The position numbers were made by a program, and so were the translations under genes. The notes below the pieces were generated by a model. It was not told the origin of the DNA and did not search any database. It saw nothing but the letters and a program-made list of their open reading frames with translations. From Emiliania huxleyi CCMP1516 (lineage: Eukaryota > Haptophyta > Isochrysidales > Noelaerhabdaceae), in NCBI RefSeq assembly GCF_000372725.1, contig NW_005195085.1, positions 61,636 through 125,635 of the forward strand: a DNA stretch of 64,000 nt, given 5' to 3'. Shown here piece by piece: positions 42,598 through 52,596 of the stretch (its first letter is position 1; each line of letters opens with the position of its first letter).

Positions 42598-43349
42598 TCG
42601 GCGTGTGTGCGCCCGACGCGCCGCCGCCCGCCCCGCCGGCGCCGCCGCCCGCCCCGCCGGCGCCGCCTCCCCTCTCGCAGCTGGTGCTCGAGTGCCTCCA
42701 CTTCTTCGGCTGCGTGTACGACCCGGAGTCACACGCGCTCGGCTGGTCGACCGCAAAGGGCGGCCGGCCGGTCGCGGTGTTGGTGGGCCGCGCCTCCTCC
42801 CCCGGCCTGGCCACCTTCGCGCTGCAGCCGCTGCTCGTGCTCGCCCCATAGATGCGAGGGGCGGACCCACATCTCCCCACATCTCCCCACATCTTGAGGC
42901 GTAGATGCGGAGCGCGACAGACCCGTGCTCCGACACACACGAGGGCGACACTCACTCGGCGGCACTCACTTGTCTCTCCAGCCCTTTTCGCTCACTCACC
43001 GATTGTGGCGCACTCACGACACAGGTGCTCGACCCGCTCGATGACGCGAACAACGCGGGCAAGGGCTGCTACCGCTTCTGCCAGGTGCAGGCGCTCTTCC
43101 GTGCGGCGCTCGCCGCCGCCGCCTCCGCCGCTGGCGACGCGGCCGACCGCGCGGTGGCGAGCGGCCAGGCGGGCTGCGCGCCGTCGGCGGAGTGGAATCG
43201 GCGAGAGTGGGCGATTGAGGGTTGAGATTGGACGGCAGGTGGGATGCGCCATCGACCTCGGCTCCCTCGTCACTGCGCTCATGGACGCGTCTGCGGGCGG
43301 CGAGCCGGCGGGCGACATGCCGCCGCCGGTGGCGCCTGGTGGGGCGTGA
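40433..43349 (+). CDS. Non-canonical poly(A) polymerase (TRF4/PAPD5-like), nine exons
   Basis: Exons 40433-41471, 41546-41607, 41674-41766, 41836-41985, 42120-42153, 42233-42294, 42381-42836, 43025-43168, 43239-43349 join to 716 residues. These enzymes add short A/U tails that mark nuclear RNAs for the exosome. Seen: nucleotidyltransferase motif CYGSRATGLASAASDVDLVA (two catalytic Asp), third Asp in LDLSL, VVLLKELLRRHGLKATYTGG then LSSYALTLM, the PAP-associated LVLECLHFFGCVYDPESHAL, and VLDPLDDANNAGKGCYRF. A ~29-Gln run sits between palm and PAP-associated parts. The first ~340 residues are Ala/Pro-rich. Introns starting at 41472, 41608, 42154 and 43169 are GC-AG; the rest GT-AG. Most start with a copy of the next exon. 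Confidence 0.88.
42513..42597 (+). repeat. (CAG)n, about 28 units, coding poly-Gln
   Basis: Uninterrupted CAG tract in frame in exon 7 of the poly(A) polymerase gene. Confidence 0.95.
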
Positions 43350-43681
43350 GTGCCGCGCGAGGGTGAGAGGCGGAGAGGGGACGCGACCCCAGCACCCTCG
43401 CCGCATGCATGCATGGATTGCGACTGTGCGCGTCACACGATTCGCGAGAGAACAGCAGTGTATGCTTCCTCGAGCTCTCGACGTCCCTCCGAGCGACGTC
43501 AGGGCACAATTGCGTCAGGGCAGGATCTCATTTTGGGACAGCTGTCAGCTCCCAAGACTCAACGATGGGTCGTTCCTCGTAGCTAGCTAGGACAAAAGGA
43601 ATTTCACGTAGTCCTTTATTAACGGTTTGTACAGTGTCTATTTCCGCCTTGCACCAACGGATATTAGAGAGCCGTACGCCG

Positions 43682-44600
43682 CTACGGCGTACGGGTCCGT
43701 ACGCGTAGCGACCGCTGAACCTCGGGGCTGAACTTGGGCGAGGCAGCGCCGGTCGGCCCGCCATGCGCCTTTACGAGCAGGGGAGGCGCGCCCGTCGAGC
43801 AGCTGCACTCTGCGTTCGTCGGCGGGTAAAAGTAAGCAAAGGCCGTGCCGAGCGTGGTGGGGAACTCGACTAGCTCGGGTTTGGAGATGTATGCCTCGTC
43901 GATCCGCTGCGACGAGCAGCACGCGAGGAGCACAGCGTCCTCTCGTGGCGGTCGCTTTGCGCTAGCGGGCGGCACGTGCCACTCATACACGCCTCCGGGC
44001 GAGGAGGGACAACCTCCCATAAAGTTTAAGTTGCTGCCCGAGGGTCCGGCACCAGATCCGAGAAGATGCGAGGCAGTCCGTCGGCCTCCCCGTACTCGAC
44101 CGCCATCGCTGCCGCCTCAGCCGAGTCCTCGCTGTCGGGGAAGACGACGAGCGGCCCCAGTCGCCGCCGTCGCTCGCTGCCCCCGCGTAGAAGGAAGCGA
44201 CACGCCCGTCTGCGAGAAAGGCGAATCCCTGTGTGCCAAACTGCCATCCAGGCTTTGGACCGGAAAGGTCCGCATCCTTGGCGATGGCGCGCACCGCGGG
44301 TTTTAGCTCCGCGTCGCCTGCGTCCCTGGCACGGAAGATGTTGTAGTAGCCGGACGCGTCGGAGACAAAGTAGAGCGCTCCCGACGGGTGCCAGGCCGGC
44401 TGCAGCACTGAGGTGTCGCCGTCACCGCCCGCCACCAGCGCGTGCGAGGCTGTGTCCGCGGTGGCGCCGCCTTCAAACGGAGCGACCCACAGCCGAGTCG
44501 CATCCCAAGGCATCGCACCGAGATCCCCCCATCCCCCCGCGACGTCGGCGAAACGAGAGCCATCCGGCGATGGTCGGGGATGGAAATAAAAGTAAGGCAA
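43682..44600 (-). pseudogene. Relic of an S9-family serine peptidase, truncated before the catalytic triad
   Basis: From 44600 the minus strand reads LPYFYFHPRPSPDGSRFADV, VLQPAWHPSGALYFVSDASG and WQFGTQGFAFLADGRVASFY, the beta-propeller of prolyl-oligopeptidase/acylaminoacyl-peptidase proteins. The frame changes near 44150 (to VVFPDSEDSAEAAAMAVEYG) and again near 44030 (to VYEWHVPPASAKRPPRED ... KPELVEFPTTLGTAFAYFYP), reaching PPLLVKAHGGPTGA, the start of the alpha/beta-hydrolase domain. It stops at 43682; no nucleophile Ser, Asp or His motif follows. Two shifts and the missing catalytic half argue for a dead or partly assembled gene, though short introns could account for a shift. A family A introner copy lies just 5' (44601-44690). 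Confidence 0.65.
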
Positions 44601-44690
44601 CTGGGCCAAGTAAGGTAAGGTAAATTTCTCCACACACACAAAGTGGTGGGGCAAGGGGGGGCGACCCTCGCATCTCCACACCCGGACACG
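44601..44690 (-). repeat. Introner-like insertion, family A copy 2
   Basis: Reverse complement reads gcgagggtcgccccccc, ttgccccaccac, gtgtgtggagaaattta, then tandem ccttac, ending in CAG exactly where the peptidase-like exon begins (44600). Lies in the intron position. Confidence 0.75.
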
Positions 44691-44949
44691 GGCAGGAGCC
44701 CCACGGCATTCAAAGTGCAAGCACTGGCCCGGTGCACGTGGGTGAGCAGCCTGCCCCTCCCTCCCGACAAACCAACTCCCGCACACACACAATCGCACTC
44801 TGGCCATCGAATGACTCCGAATGACTCACTGTGTGTGCTAAGACAGAATCTCCGCAGACATCCAAAACGGGCCGTGCCGCGTTTGTGGTGTCCTCTCAAG
44901 CACTAGCATGGGAGGCAGAGGGATGGGGGGAGGGGGGGGCAGAGGTAAG

Positions 44950-46020
44950 GTGGGGTGAGACTGGGGAGGACCTCAGAGATCCTCCATGGGGGTGGGGTCC
45001 GGCTCGAAAAGGTCAAAGTGCTCGATGCCGGTCCCGCCATCGCCGCCGAAAGTGGAGGGCGGCGGCGGCGTGAGCAGCGGTGGCGGCGGTGTGGAGGGGG
45101 TGGAGGGCGGCGGCGTGAGTGGCGGCGGCGGCGGTGTGTGGGGGAGGTGGAGGACGGCGGAGGCGTGGGTGAGGCGGAGGGCGCGGCGGCGTGAGCGGCG
45201 GCGGCGGCGGTGTGGGAGAGGTGGAGGGCGGCGGAGGCGCGGGCGAGGTGGAGGGCGGCGGTGGCGTGAGCGGCGGCGGCGGCGTGGGCGAGGTGGAGGG
45301 CGGCGGCGTCGTGAGCGGCGGCGGCGGCGGTGTGGGGGAGGTGGAGGGCGGCGGAGGCGTGGGCGAGGTGGAGGGCGGCGGCCGTGAGCGGCGGCGGCGG
45401 TGGTGTGGTGGAGGTGGAGGGCGGCGGCGGCCTGATTGGCGGCGGCGGCGGTGTGGGGGAGGTGGAGGGTGGCGGCGGCGTGGGTGAGGTGGAGGGCGGC
45501 GGCGTCGTGAGTGGCGGCGGCGGCGGCGGCGGTGGTGTGGTGGAGGTGGAGGGCGGCGGAGGGGTGAGCGGCGGTGGCGGCGGTGTGGGGGAGGTGGAGG
45601 GCGGCGGAGGCGTGGCTGAGGTGGATGGCGGTGGCGGCTGCGTGGGCGTTACTGCTGGCGCTGCTGCTGTGGCGGCTGCTGCTGCTGCTGCTGGCCGCGT
45701 TGCTGCTGGCGCCGCGCCTGCTGCTGGGCGTGCATTTGGCCGCGGGCCTGGGCCGAGACGCCGTGTGCCTGGGGCAGTCGGCCGTGTGCCTGGGGCAGTC
45801 GGTCGGCGGCCTTGGACTGGAGCCGGACGATGATGGCGTGAAGCGAGCGGAAAAAATCGAGGCGGCGCTGGGCAGCGACGGCGCCGGTGCCGCCGGCGAG
45901 GCGCTCTAGGGCACTTTGTCTCTCTTGTGGCGGTCTCGGCGATGAGTCTGGCGAGGAGGTCGTCACCGTGGCATGTGGTGGGGAATCCAAATCGCGGGCA
46001 GGTGATGTAGTGAATGCCAT
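44950..46020 (-). CDS. Proline/serine/threonine-rich low-complexity protein
   Basis: On the minus strand 46102-45910 reads GIHYITCPRFGFPTTCHGDD/LLARLIAETATRE and, one frame over, ALERLAGGTGAVAAQRRLDF/FRSLHAIIVRLQSKAADRLP with a 7-nt offset, both convincing helices. Below 45700 a Gln-rich segment leads into some 600 bp of gtggagggcggcgg-type repeats that encode PPP-S-T-S-P runs in one frame. A cell-surface or intrinsically disordered protein is likely. The plus strand would be Gly-rich (GGGGVGEVEGG) and cannot be excluded. Frame changes make the exact product uncertain. Confidence 0.4.
45050..45640. repeat. Minisatellite of gtggagggcggcgg(c/a)g units
   Basis: About 590 bp of 15-27 bp related units (ggtggagggcggcgg, gtgagcggcggcggcgg, gtgtgggggag) in irregular order. 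Confidence 0.9.
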
Positions 46021-46064
46021 GTAGGTGAAGGTGAATGTTGTCTGCGGTGTATGGTTCTGTGTGT

Positions 46065-46150
46065 CGCTCCTGTGTGACCGTCAACGTCCGTCTTGCGTCC
46101 ACCCATACCGCGCTGGTGTCCAGTCCCCAGAAGCCTGGCTGTTCTTCACA
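46065..46150 (+). repeat. Family G repeat, third copy
   Basis: cgtccacccataccgcg and ggctgttcttcacac match 38930-39045 and the inverse of 40040-40235. Confidence 0.7.
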
Positions 46151-46216
46151 CTTTTTATGAAGACAAAATGACTCGTGACTGTATACTACCCCTCGGCCTC
46201 GCGTGGCCCACGCCGC

Positions 46217-47440
46217 TCAGCGGTTGTTTCTCAGCGGCCCGAGGCCCTTGCTGGCGCGCAGCCTGTTCACCCGCTCCAGCGCCGCCGCCTCCTTGGCGAG
46301 CAGCCGCACCAGCTGCGAGCTAGACACGCCGAGGGCCGCCTGAGTAGTCGGGCGCATAGACCGAGGGGTACTCAGCGGGTCTAGAGCGTGAGCGGTGGCG
46401 GGCTTCTCGCCGAGGCACGCTGAGGCGGTTGACGTCGGAGATCTCGGCTAGATCTCGGCTCGATCTCGGCTAGATCTCGCCGAAGCGCCCTTGACGTCTC
46501 CAATCGCCCACACCCAGTCGAGCGCCTAGGAGCATTAATTGATTAATTAATGTCCACACCCAGTCGAGCGCCTAGGAGCATTGCGAGATCTCGGCGAGAT
46601 GTCGCCTCGGCCAGCAGCGCGGGCAGGTCTGCGTGGGTGTCGCTCACGGACATCTTGCCGCCCTTGGCGCGCCTGATCAGCAAGGTGCCTCCTCCAGAGC
46701 CCGCGAACGAATTAACGAATTAATTAATCTATCTCTGCCGCCCTTGGCCCTGATCAGTGGGATGCCTTCTCTAGGCGCGCGCGAACCCATTAATCGAGCT
46801 CACTGACGACGCGATTCGACCGCGCGCGCCTCCTCTAGAGCCGGCTCGGCTGTATCTCGGCTGTATCTCGGCTGTATCTCGCCTCCTCCAGAGGCCGCTC
46901 GGCGCCGTCGGCGGAGGGTCGGTTCGCATGTCGAGAGCGAGGCGGAGGCGGAGGCGCTGCAGCGCGTTGGCGGCCTGCACGGGGAAGACTGAGGGCTGAG
47001 GCCTTGTCGTGCACTGCGTCCAGCGGTTGGAGCTACGAGGGCCGAGGTCTGTGCAGAACGCCCCGACGCGTCGTGACCAGTCCGCATCTAGGAATTGCCA
47101 CGTTCCGCGCCTGACTGCGCTCCTCAGATGCAGAGGCGGACACCTGGGTCGGCCGGTGAGTGAGCACCACGGCGGTGCTCACCTTGTTGCGGTGTTGCCC
47201 GCCCGGGCCAGAGCCACGCGTGTGTCGCACGTCGCACTCCTTCTGCAGCTCCTCGGGCGCTATCGTGGCCGGGTGAGGAGCGGCGACCGGCTGGCACGAT
47301 GGCGGCGCAACGGCCGGACGCTCCGTTGCTGGCAGCGGCTCGGCGCAGAGCGGCGCGCAAGCGCGGCGGCACACCAGCAGCGCGGGCGTGGCGCGGGGCG
47401 CGGCGAGGCCGCCGCCGCCAGCAACTGCGAGCCATAGCAT
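46217..47440 (-). CDS. GGQ-domain peptide-release-factor-like protein, multi-exon
   Basis: Exon 1 (47440-47102) has an Ala/Leu-rich, organelle-targeting-like start, then ECDVRHTRGSGPGGQHRNKV; the GGQ loop catalyses peptidyl-tRNA hydrolysis in class I release factors and their ArfB/C12orf65 relatives. Intron 47101-46975 (GT-AG) joins ARN to AANALQRLRLRLALDMR. Further coding segments are TLLIRRAKGGKMSVSDTHAD/LPALLAE near 46680-46600 and ALGVSSSQLVRLLAKEAAAL ... SKGLGPLRNNR to the stop at 46217. The codon-recognition domain of true release factors is absent, so ribosome rescue in an organelle is the likely role. Between 46900 and 46380 the ctctggaggaggc border recurs four times with AT-rich and gatctcggct spacers, and the exact splicing could not be fixed. 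Confidence 0.7.
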
Positions 47441-48266
47441 TCTGCGATAAATCACGCTGCGCCTACTCGAGTAGAGCTCTACCGCGTATCGAGCCGCTGC
47501 ACCTTCAGAAAAAATAATTTACTAAAATCTGGCGAGATCCGCCTCTTTGTTGCTCGCTCGCCCGGGCGGAGGGCATGGCCGCGGAGAAGGCGGGCGCGCG
47601 CTTGCCAGGCCTTCCGCAGACAGCCTCTCGGGCAGACTGAGGGTCGGCTTTGCGTGGCGTGGCCCGTGCGCTGCGCTGCGCAAAGCTGCGTGTGCTGAGG
47701 GAGCATCTGGTGCTTCCTTTGGGAGGTGCGCACCTCCTGCGACTGGTGGAGGGCCGTGCCGCCGCGCGCCTGCTCCGTGGACAGGGCGGGGAGACGGCGC
47801 CGCAGCGCCACAGCCTCCGCTGCAAGCCGGTGCAGCACTCTGCTGCTTGGTGGGCAGCCTCCTGGATCTGTGCGCGACGTTCGCGAGGCTGCAGTGGCGC
47901 GGTACTGCAAGCCGCGGCGAGTGTGGCGCGCGGCATGCGCGGCGCCGCGCGTGGCCTGGACGGCCGCTGTGGAGCGATGTGGTCAGGGGAACGACGACAC
48001 AATCAAATGGGACAAGCGCCAGCGGATCAAGGATCAGCACGCCGGCACCAACTTGATTCGTAGATGCGCGTCTCCCCCTCCCCCTATGTGCCGCCACCCC
48101 CCTCCAATCCGTAATTCCGTAAAATCGCGCGAAAAGCGCCCTAATCGAGCTGGAGAGCGGCCCCCAGCCGCGTGGGAGCGTGCCCCAGCTAGCAGGAGGC
48201 GTTAGACGTACTTTTCGGCGTGAACAAGGCCTTCGGCGACGTCCGTTCCCTTGGACACGTCGACAC
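47441..48266. other. No firm gene; contains family H repeat copy at 48030-48180
   Basis: Minus-strand frames (RVLHRLAAEAVALRRRLPAL at 47850) look partly coding but cannot be delimited. 48030-48180 (caccaacttgattcgtagat, gtaattccgtaaaatcgcg, agcggcccccagcc) recurs at 49330-49385 (inverted), 51390-51490 and 52300-52400. Confidence 0.5.
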
Positions 48267-49014
48267 ATGGCACCGACGCAGCTCAGCATTGTGCTGGAGG
48301 GTCTGCTCAACGAACTCGGGACAGCCGACCTCAGTACGCTCGAGGCCATGCTCAAGCACGATACAGGCGCAGTGCTCGACGCGATCCGAAGCACCGCTGC
48401 AGCCGCAGAGGCTGGTGCGGCGGCTTATGCCAGCTCGGCCACGAGCAATGCTGTTGTGTCCCCAGGCAGCTACCGCTGATGTAATCTCCGCGGAGCACAA
48501 GGGTAGCTTCTCCCGCACTCTCGTCAGCACAGACGCGCAAAACACGCTAATGTCTCGGACATCCATGCAGCCGTGCGAGTGGCCGAGTGCTGAGGTGCTG
48601 CTCCGGCAGGAGTTGGAAGAGAAGTTGCGGTCACAGACCAAGGAGCTCGCTTCTGAGCAGCGCTCTGCGAGCGCTGTGAAGAAGGCGCTCGCATCGGCGC
48701 GGGCTGAGCTTGCTGCGGCACAAGAGCGTAGGCGTTCCGACCGCGACAACCTGAGGACAGCGCAGCAGGCTGCTAAACGCGACATCAAAGCGGCCGAGCG
48801 GATGGCCGACGAGGTAACACACGCAGCTCGAGCTGATTTTGAGTGGCGTATCGGCGAGATGCGGGCCAAGATGCAGGCCGAGCTGCGCGAGCAGCTCGAC
48901 GCGCTGCAGATTTCGATGGAGGCAGAGGCGAGGCGCGCTGATGCCGCAGAGGCGGAGAGGTCAAGGCTGTACGACAAGATGGAGGGGATTATATGCGCAC
49001 GCGACAGAGGTTGA
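48267..49014 (+). CDS. Coiled-coil protein, one frameshift
   Basis: ATG at 48267 gives MAPTQLSIVLEGLLNELGTA and LEAMLKHDTGAVLDAIRSTA, then the frame fails at a CCCC run (~48464); the next frame continues through LLRQELEEKLRSQTKELASE and a heptad-rich coil (ALASARAELAAAQERRRSDR ... ELREQLDALQISMEAEARRA) to the stop at 49014. A 1-base error or mutation in the C run explains the break. The N-terminal 65 residues look like a small helical domain. The long coil suggests a structural or scaffold role; no family recognised. Confidence 0.6.
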
Positions 49015-49841
49015 TAGTCGCACTCGCAGCAGCGCAAGCGCGAATATAGTGATTGTTAAGAGATATACGTAGCGTTACAGTCGCACGGTCGTCGCCCTCC
49101 CACTGTGTGCGCCGCCCGCGCGGACCCCGGAGAGCTGCTGCGCGTGCACAGACACTCAGACAGCGTTGCGCGAGCATTGGAGAGGCCAGCCTCCGGCTTC
49201 TCAGCGTGTCGCGAGTGCTGTGTCTCTGCCTGCCTTGTAGCTGGGTGCGGCGGGGGAGTCTCTCGTGGTTTTTTGTTACACGATTTACGGACTTACGGAT
49301 TTACGGATCCACCCCCCTCCCTCCCCGTCCCGCGGTCCGGCCGTGAGACGCGCATCTACGAATCAAGTTGGTGCCGGACGGCGAGCGCGAGATTGAATTC
49401 GCCGATGTGGATGATCATAACGTGGTGACAAAGACCGTCATGGGAGCGCGGGTGCGGCAGCAGGCGGGGGTGCCTGGCTGGCTCGGGCGGACTGACTCCG
49501 CGGCGTCTTTTTTTTGAGAGCGCCTTCGTTGTTAATAATAATACACACGGTCACCGACGGTCATCTGCTTTTGTGAGAGAGGCTTGTATTTTAAGAATTC
49601 TTCATAGTAGCGTAGACGCTACCTTCGGGGGGGGGGGGGGTCTCCATCTCCTTACTTACCGGTACTTTCGGTTCCCACATTTTGCGAGTAATGAATGCCC
49701 CGTGTGTTCCGCGAGTGCGTGTGCCCCGTCGTCCGTGATAGGACGTGTGTAACACTGACCGACTGACTGTAAGCCTTGCGTAGTTCATAACAAAAGGGCG
49801 AAAAAGAAAAACATTCAAGATCTCCCCGAGATCTCAGCTTG
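49015..49841. other. Intergenic with family H copy (inverted) and homopolymers
   Basis: 49330-49385 is an inverted family H piece (atctacgaatcaagttggtg). T-run (49508) and G-run (49628-49642). No gene. Confidence 0.6.
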
Positions 49842-50908
49842 ATGACCGAAGTTCAAATGGCTCAAGCTAGGCTCACGATCTTCTTTGCCGCCGCCGTCGT
49901 CCTCTGCTCGACGGCAGCCTTCACGCCCGCACCGGCGCACTCCGGCCACGCCGCCCGCGCCGGCCTCCTCCGCCACTCGGGTCTCGAGCAGCAGTACACG
50001 AGCAAGCTGCGCCAGCACACCGGCGCCGGCTGGCTGCAGCGGGTGAGGCGCGCGGCGGTGTGCGCGCGAGGCGCCCTGTCCGCCACCGCCGCCGCCACGC
50101 CCGCTCCCGCCGCTCCTCCTCGTGCGACCGACTCTGGCCGTGCCACCGATCCCGAGGAGGCGGAGGCGGCAGCAAAGCGGGCGGGCGGGCTCCGGCAGAT
50201 CCTCGCGCGGGCGACGGCGCCGCGGGGGCGCTTCAACGCGCAGGCCGCCGACCCGCCCGTCCCTCCGGCAGGGTGGCTGCGGAGTGTCGATGTCATGGGT
50301 CGTGTGTTCTACGTCAACACAGCCTCCCGCGCCACGGCATGGGAGGTGCCTCCGCCCCCCTGCCGCCGTCGCCTGTGAGCAGCGCCTCTTCATGCCTACC
50401 GCTGTGAATAGGTGCCGCCCTCAGACCCTCTGCTTCCGTCGCCTGCCTCCGGAGGCGCAGCCGCGCAGCAAGCGGTCGGGCGGCAGCCGAGACTAAAGTG
50501 CTCGTGGCAGTTCGAGCGCGAGCAGCAGGATGGGCAGCCTGGAGGCGGATGGCGCAGGGGGGGAGGGGTTCTCATCGCGTCTCGCCGTACTCAGGCGCGG
50601 CAGCTCGACGCGGCGCAGTGGCGAGAGGAGCTGCGCAAGCGAGGTGCGAGATTGTATCTCGAGATTGCATCTCGGGGAGGGAGCGGGCAGCGAGGGTTCC
50701 TGTCTCTCAATCCACATCCATCCTCCCCAGGCGCCCCCGACATCTACGCCGCGCCTCCCCCGCCCACGGCGCACGGCTCTGCCGACGCGCACACCCTCAC
50801 AAGCGTTGGATTGAGACTGGTTGAGGGACTCGCTAGGCGCACGGCTCCGCCGACGCGCGCAAGCTGCTCCAGCTGCCCCCCGTCGCTTCCCCCGACTTCG
50901 GCGCCTGA
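49842..50908 (+). CDS. WW-domain protein with plastid-type leader
   Basis: Exons 49842-50345, 50412-50643, 50731-50768 and 50837-50908. The N-terminus (LTIFFAAAVVLCSTAAFTPA) is a signal peptide ending before Phe, as in bipartite plastid leaders of algae with secondary plastids; ATG 49857 is an alternative start. PPAGWLRSVDVMGRVFYVNT plus ATAWEVP is a complete WW domain, which binds Pro-rich peptides; the second Trp is at the first splice. Introns: 50346-50411 (66 bp, GT-AG), 50644-50730 (87 bp, GT-AG), 50769-50836 (68 bp, GC-AG, 26-bp near-duplicate of the next exon). The rest is Gln/Arg-rich; an extra short intron near 50560-50610 is possible. Partner unknown. Confidence 0.7.
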
Positions 50909-52596
50909 TCTCTCCCAATCTCCGCGTCGTGACGTTGGCGGTACGCCTGTCCTCCTTCCTGCAGGCCCGGCCCCAGCTGGCCTCGGGCCGCGTTGTCGTG
51001 CCGCCTGCCTCGCGGCCTCCTCGTAGCGAGGGGCGGAGGCGTCGGGAGGAGGACGGGGAGGGGAGGGGGGATATGAGGGGGTCGGCGGTGTGCTGAGGCT
51101 CCGCCAGCTTCGCTTCGCTGTGGTCCGCGGTGACGCAGGGCGGGAGAGAGGCGGGAGAGGCGCGCGTGCGAGTGAGCGAGGGGCGGTGAGGGAAGACCGG
51201 GAGAGAAGGGCCGCAGGGACGGGCATGGCTGCACTAGTGGGTGGGGCGCGGTCAAGTCCACGCAGCCCGTCTACGGGTACCAACGGCTTTTGAGTGTTGT
51301 TACCGCTGAGCCCGAGGTTGCGAGGACACCCACAGCGGGTCCCAGCACATACCACATTCGCCATTCCAGTATGGCTACAGGCTAGCCTATCGAGTATGCC
51401 GGCGCCAACTTGATTCGTAGATGCGCGTCTCCCCTCCCCTCTATGTGCCCCGGCCGCCAGCCGCCAGCGCCACCCCCCTCGCGCGTCGCGGTGGGCCGGT
51501 GGGTTGTTGCACGAGTATATGTGGGACAAAAGCGTCGAAAAATGTCCCAAAAAAGCCTTATGTTTGTTGCAGCCCCACAGCCGGCGCACGCTGCCAGGAA
51601 GCACCGCTCGCGTGTCGGCGGCACTCCCTGGCACCCAGTGAGTGCCGCGAACCGACCAGACGGAACAGGCTCGACGCCGCGCTCGCTGTGGGGCTGCAAC
51701 AAACTCGCCGCCGAGCGTGCCACCGACGGCGTCCCGGCGGAGGTGATGGAGTGTGAGACCTGAGGCTGCGGAGGTGACGCCTGAGGTACCGGTCCGTGCA
51801 CAGCGACTCAGCCGGCGACCGCCACGGGCTCAGACGAGACTTGTCGACTCGTTCCGGCTCAGCTTCACCGTGGTCCTCGGGCGTCTGTCGACGTCAGGAT
51901 CACCCATACAGCTCGCGGGTTTGAGGTCGCAAGAGCCAAGATGGTGGCGTTTGGACATCCCAACCATCACACAAGACAGCCTGTAGGTGATGGCGGGACG
52001 GCGCAGTGTTTGTGGCACTCGGCAGTAGGCACCCGCGGCACGGCCCCGCTGTCGGCTCTCGCGGGCTGCGGAACCGGCCCCAGAAGGGGACGGTCCGGGC
52101 GAGTGTGGCAGCTCCTGCGTTAGTATGGGCACCCTCTATTATAGCACTACTGATCCTGGTCATTAGAGCTGCCAGGGATAGCGTCAGGAGCTGGTAGGAG
52201 TCAAAACCCCTCATATTTGAGACATCGTGTCCCCCATATACTCGTGCAACAACCCCGGTGCAACGGCCAACGCGTATTGGCTATTGCGATTTGCGTAATA
52301 GGATAGGTAATTCCGTAATGCGTAAAATCGCGCGTGTTCCGTGAAAAGCGCCCCGGCCTAATCCTACCAGCTGCAGAGCGGCCCCCAGCCGGGTTGTTGC
52401 ACGAGTATGCCTGTCGCTGTGTCGGCTGTGTGTCGGCTGCCGAGCGGTGTGGCGTGTGGCGGTGTGGGTGAGGACACGTGGCGCGCAAACGCCGTCCGAG
52501 ACGACCGAACTCCTCCGCCACACCCCGCACGCCGCCATGGCCGACGGCCGGTGCGTCGGACTCGCAACTCGGCATGTTCTCCGCCCTGCCCTCGCG
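50909..52596. repeat. Repeat-rich intergenic region (family H copies, short inverted pair)
   Basis: 51390-51490 and 52200-52420 are family H copies, sharing gttgttgcacgagtat as well. 51563-51581 and 51688-51706 form a perfect inverted pair. The rest has no recognisable coding sequence. Confidence 0.6.
51562..51707. repeat. Short inverted-repeat element, ~145 bp
   Basis: gtttgttgcagccccacag at the left is matched by its reverse complement ctgtggggctgcaacaaac at the right; the loop is ~107 bp. MITE-like or a stem-loop RNA; no flanking duplication seen. Confidence 0.6.

Noticed and set aside
45050..45833. Plus-strand Gly/Val/Glu-rich protein
   Set aside because: It is the antisense of a Pro-rich frame in a minisatellite and has no non-repetitive coding part; the minus strand has better flanking helices.
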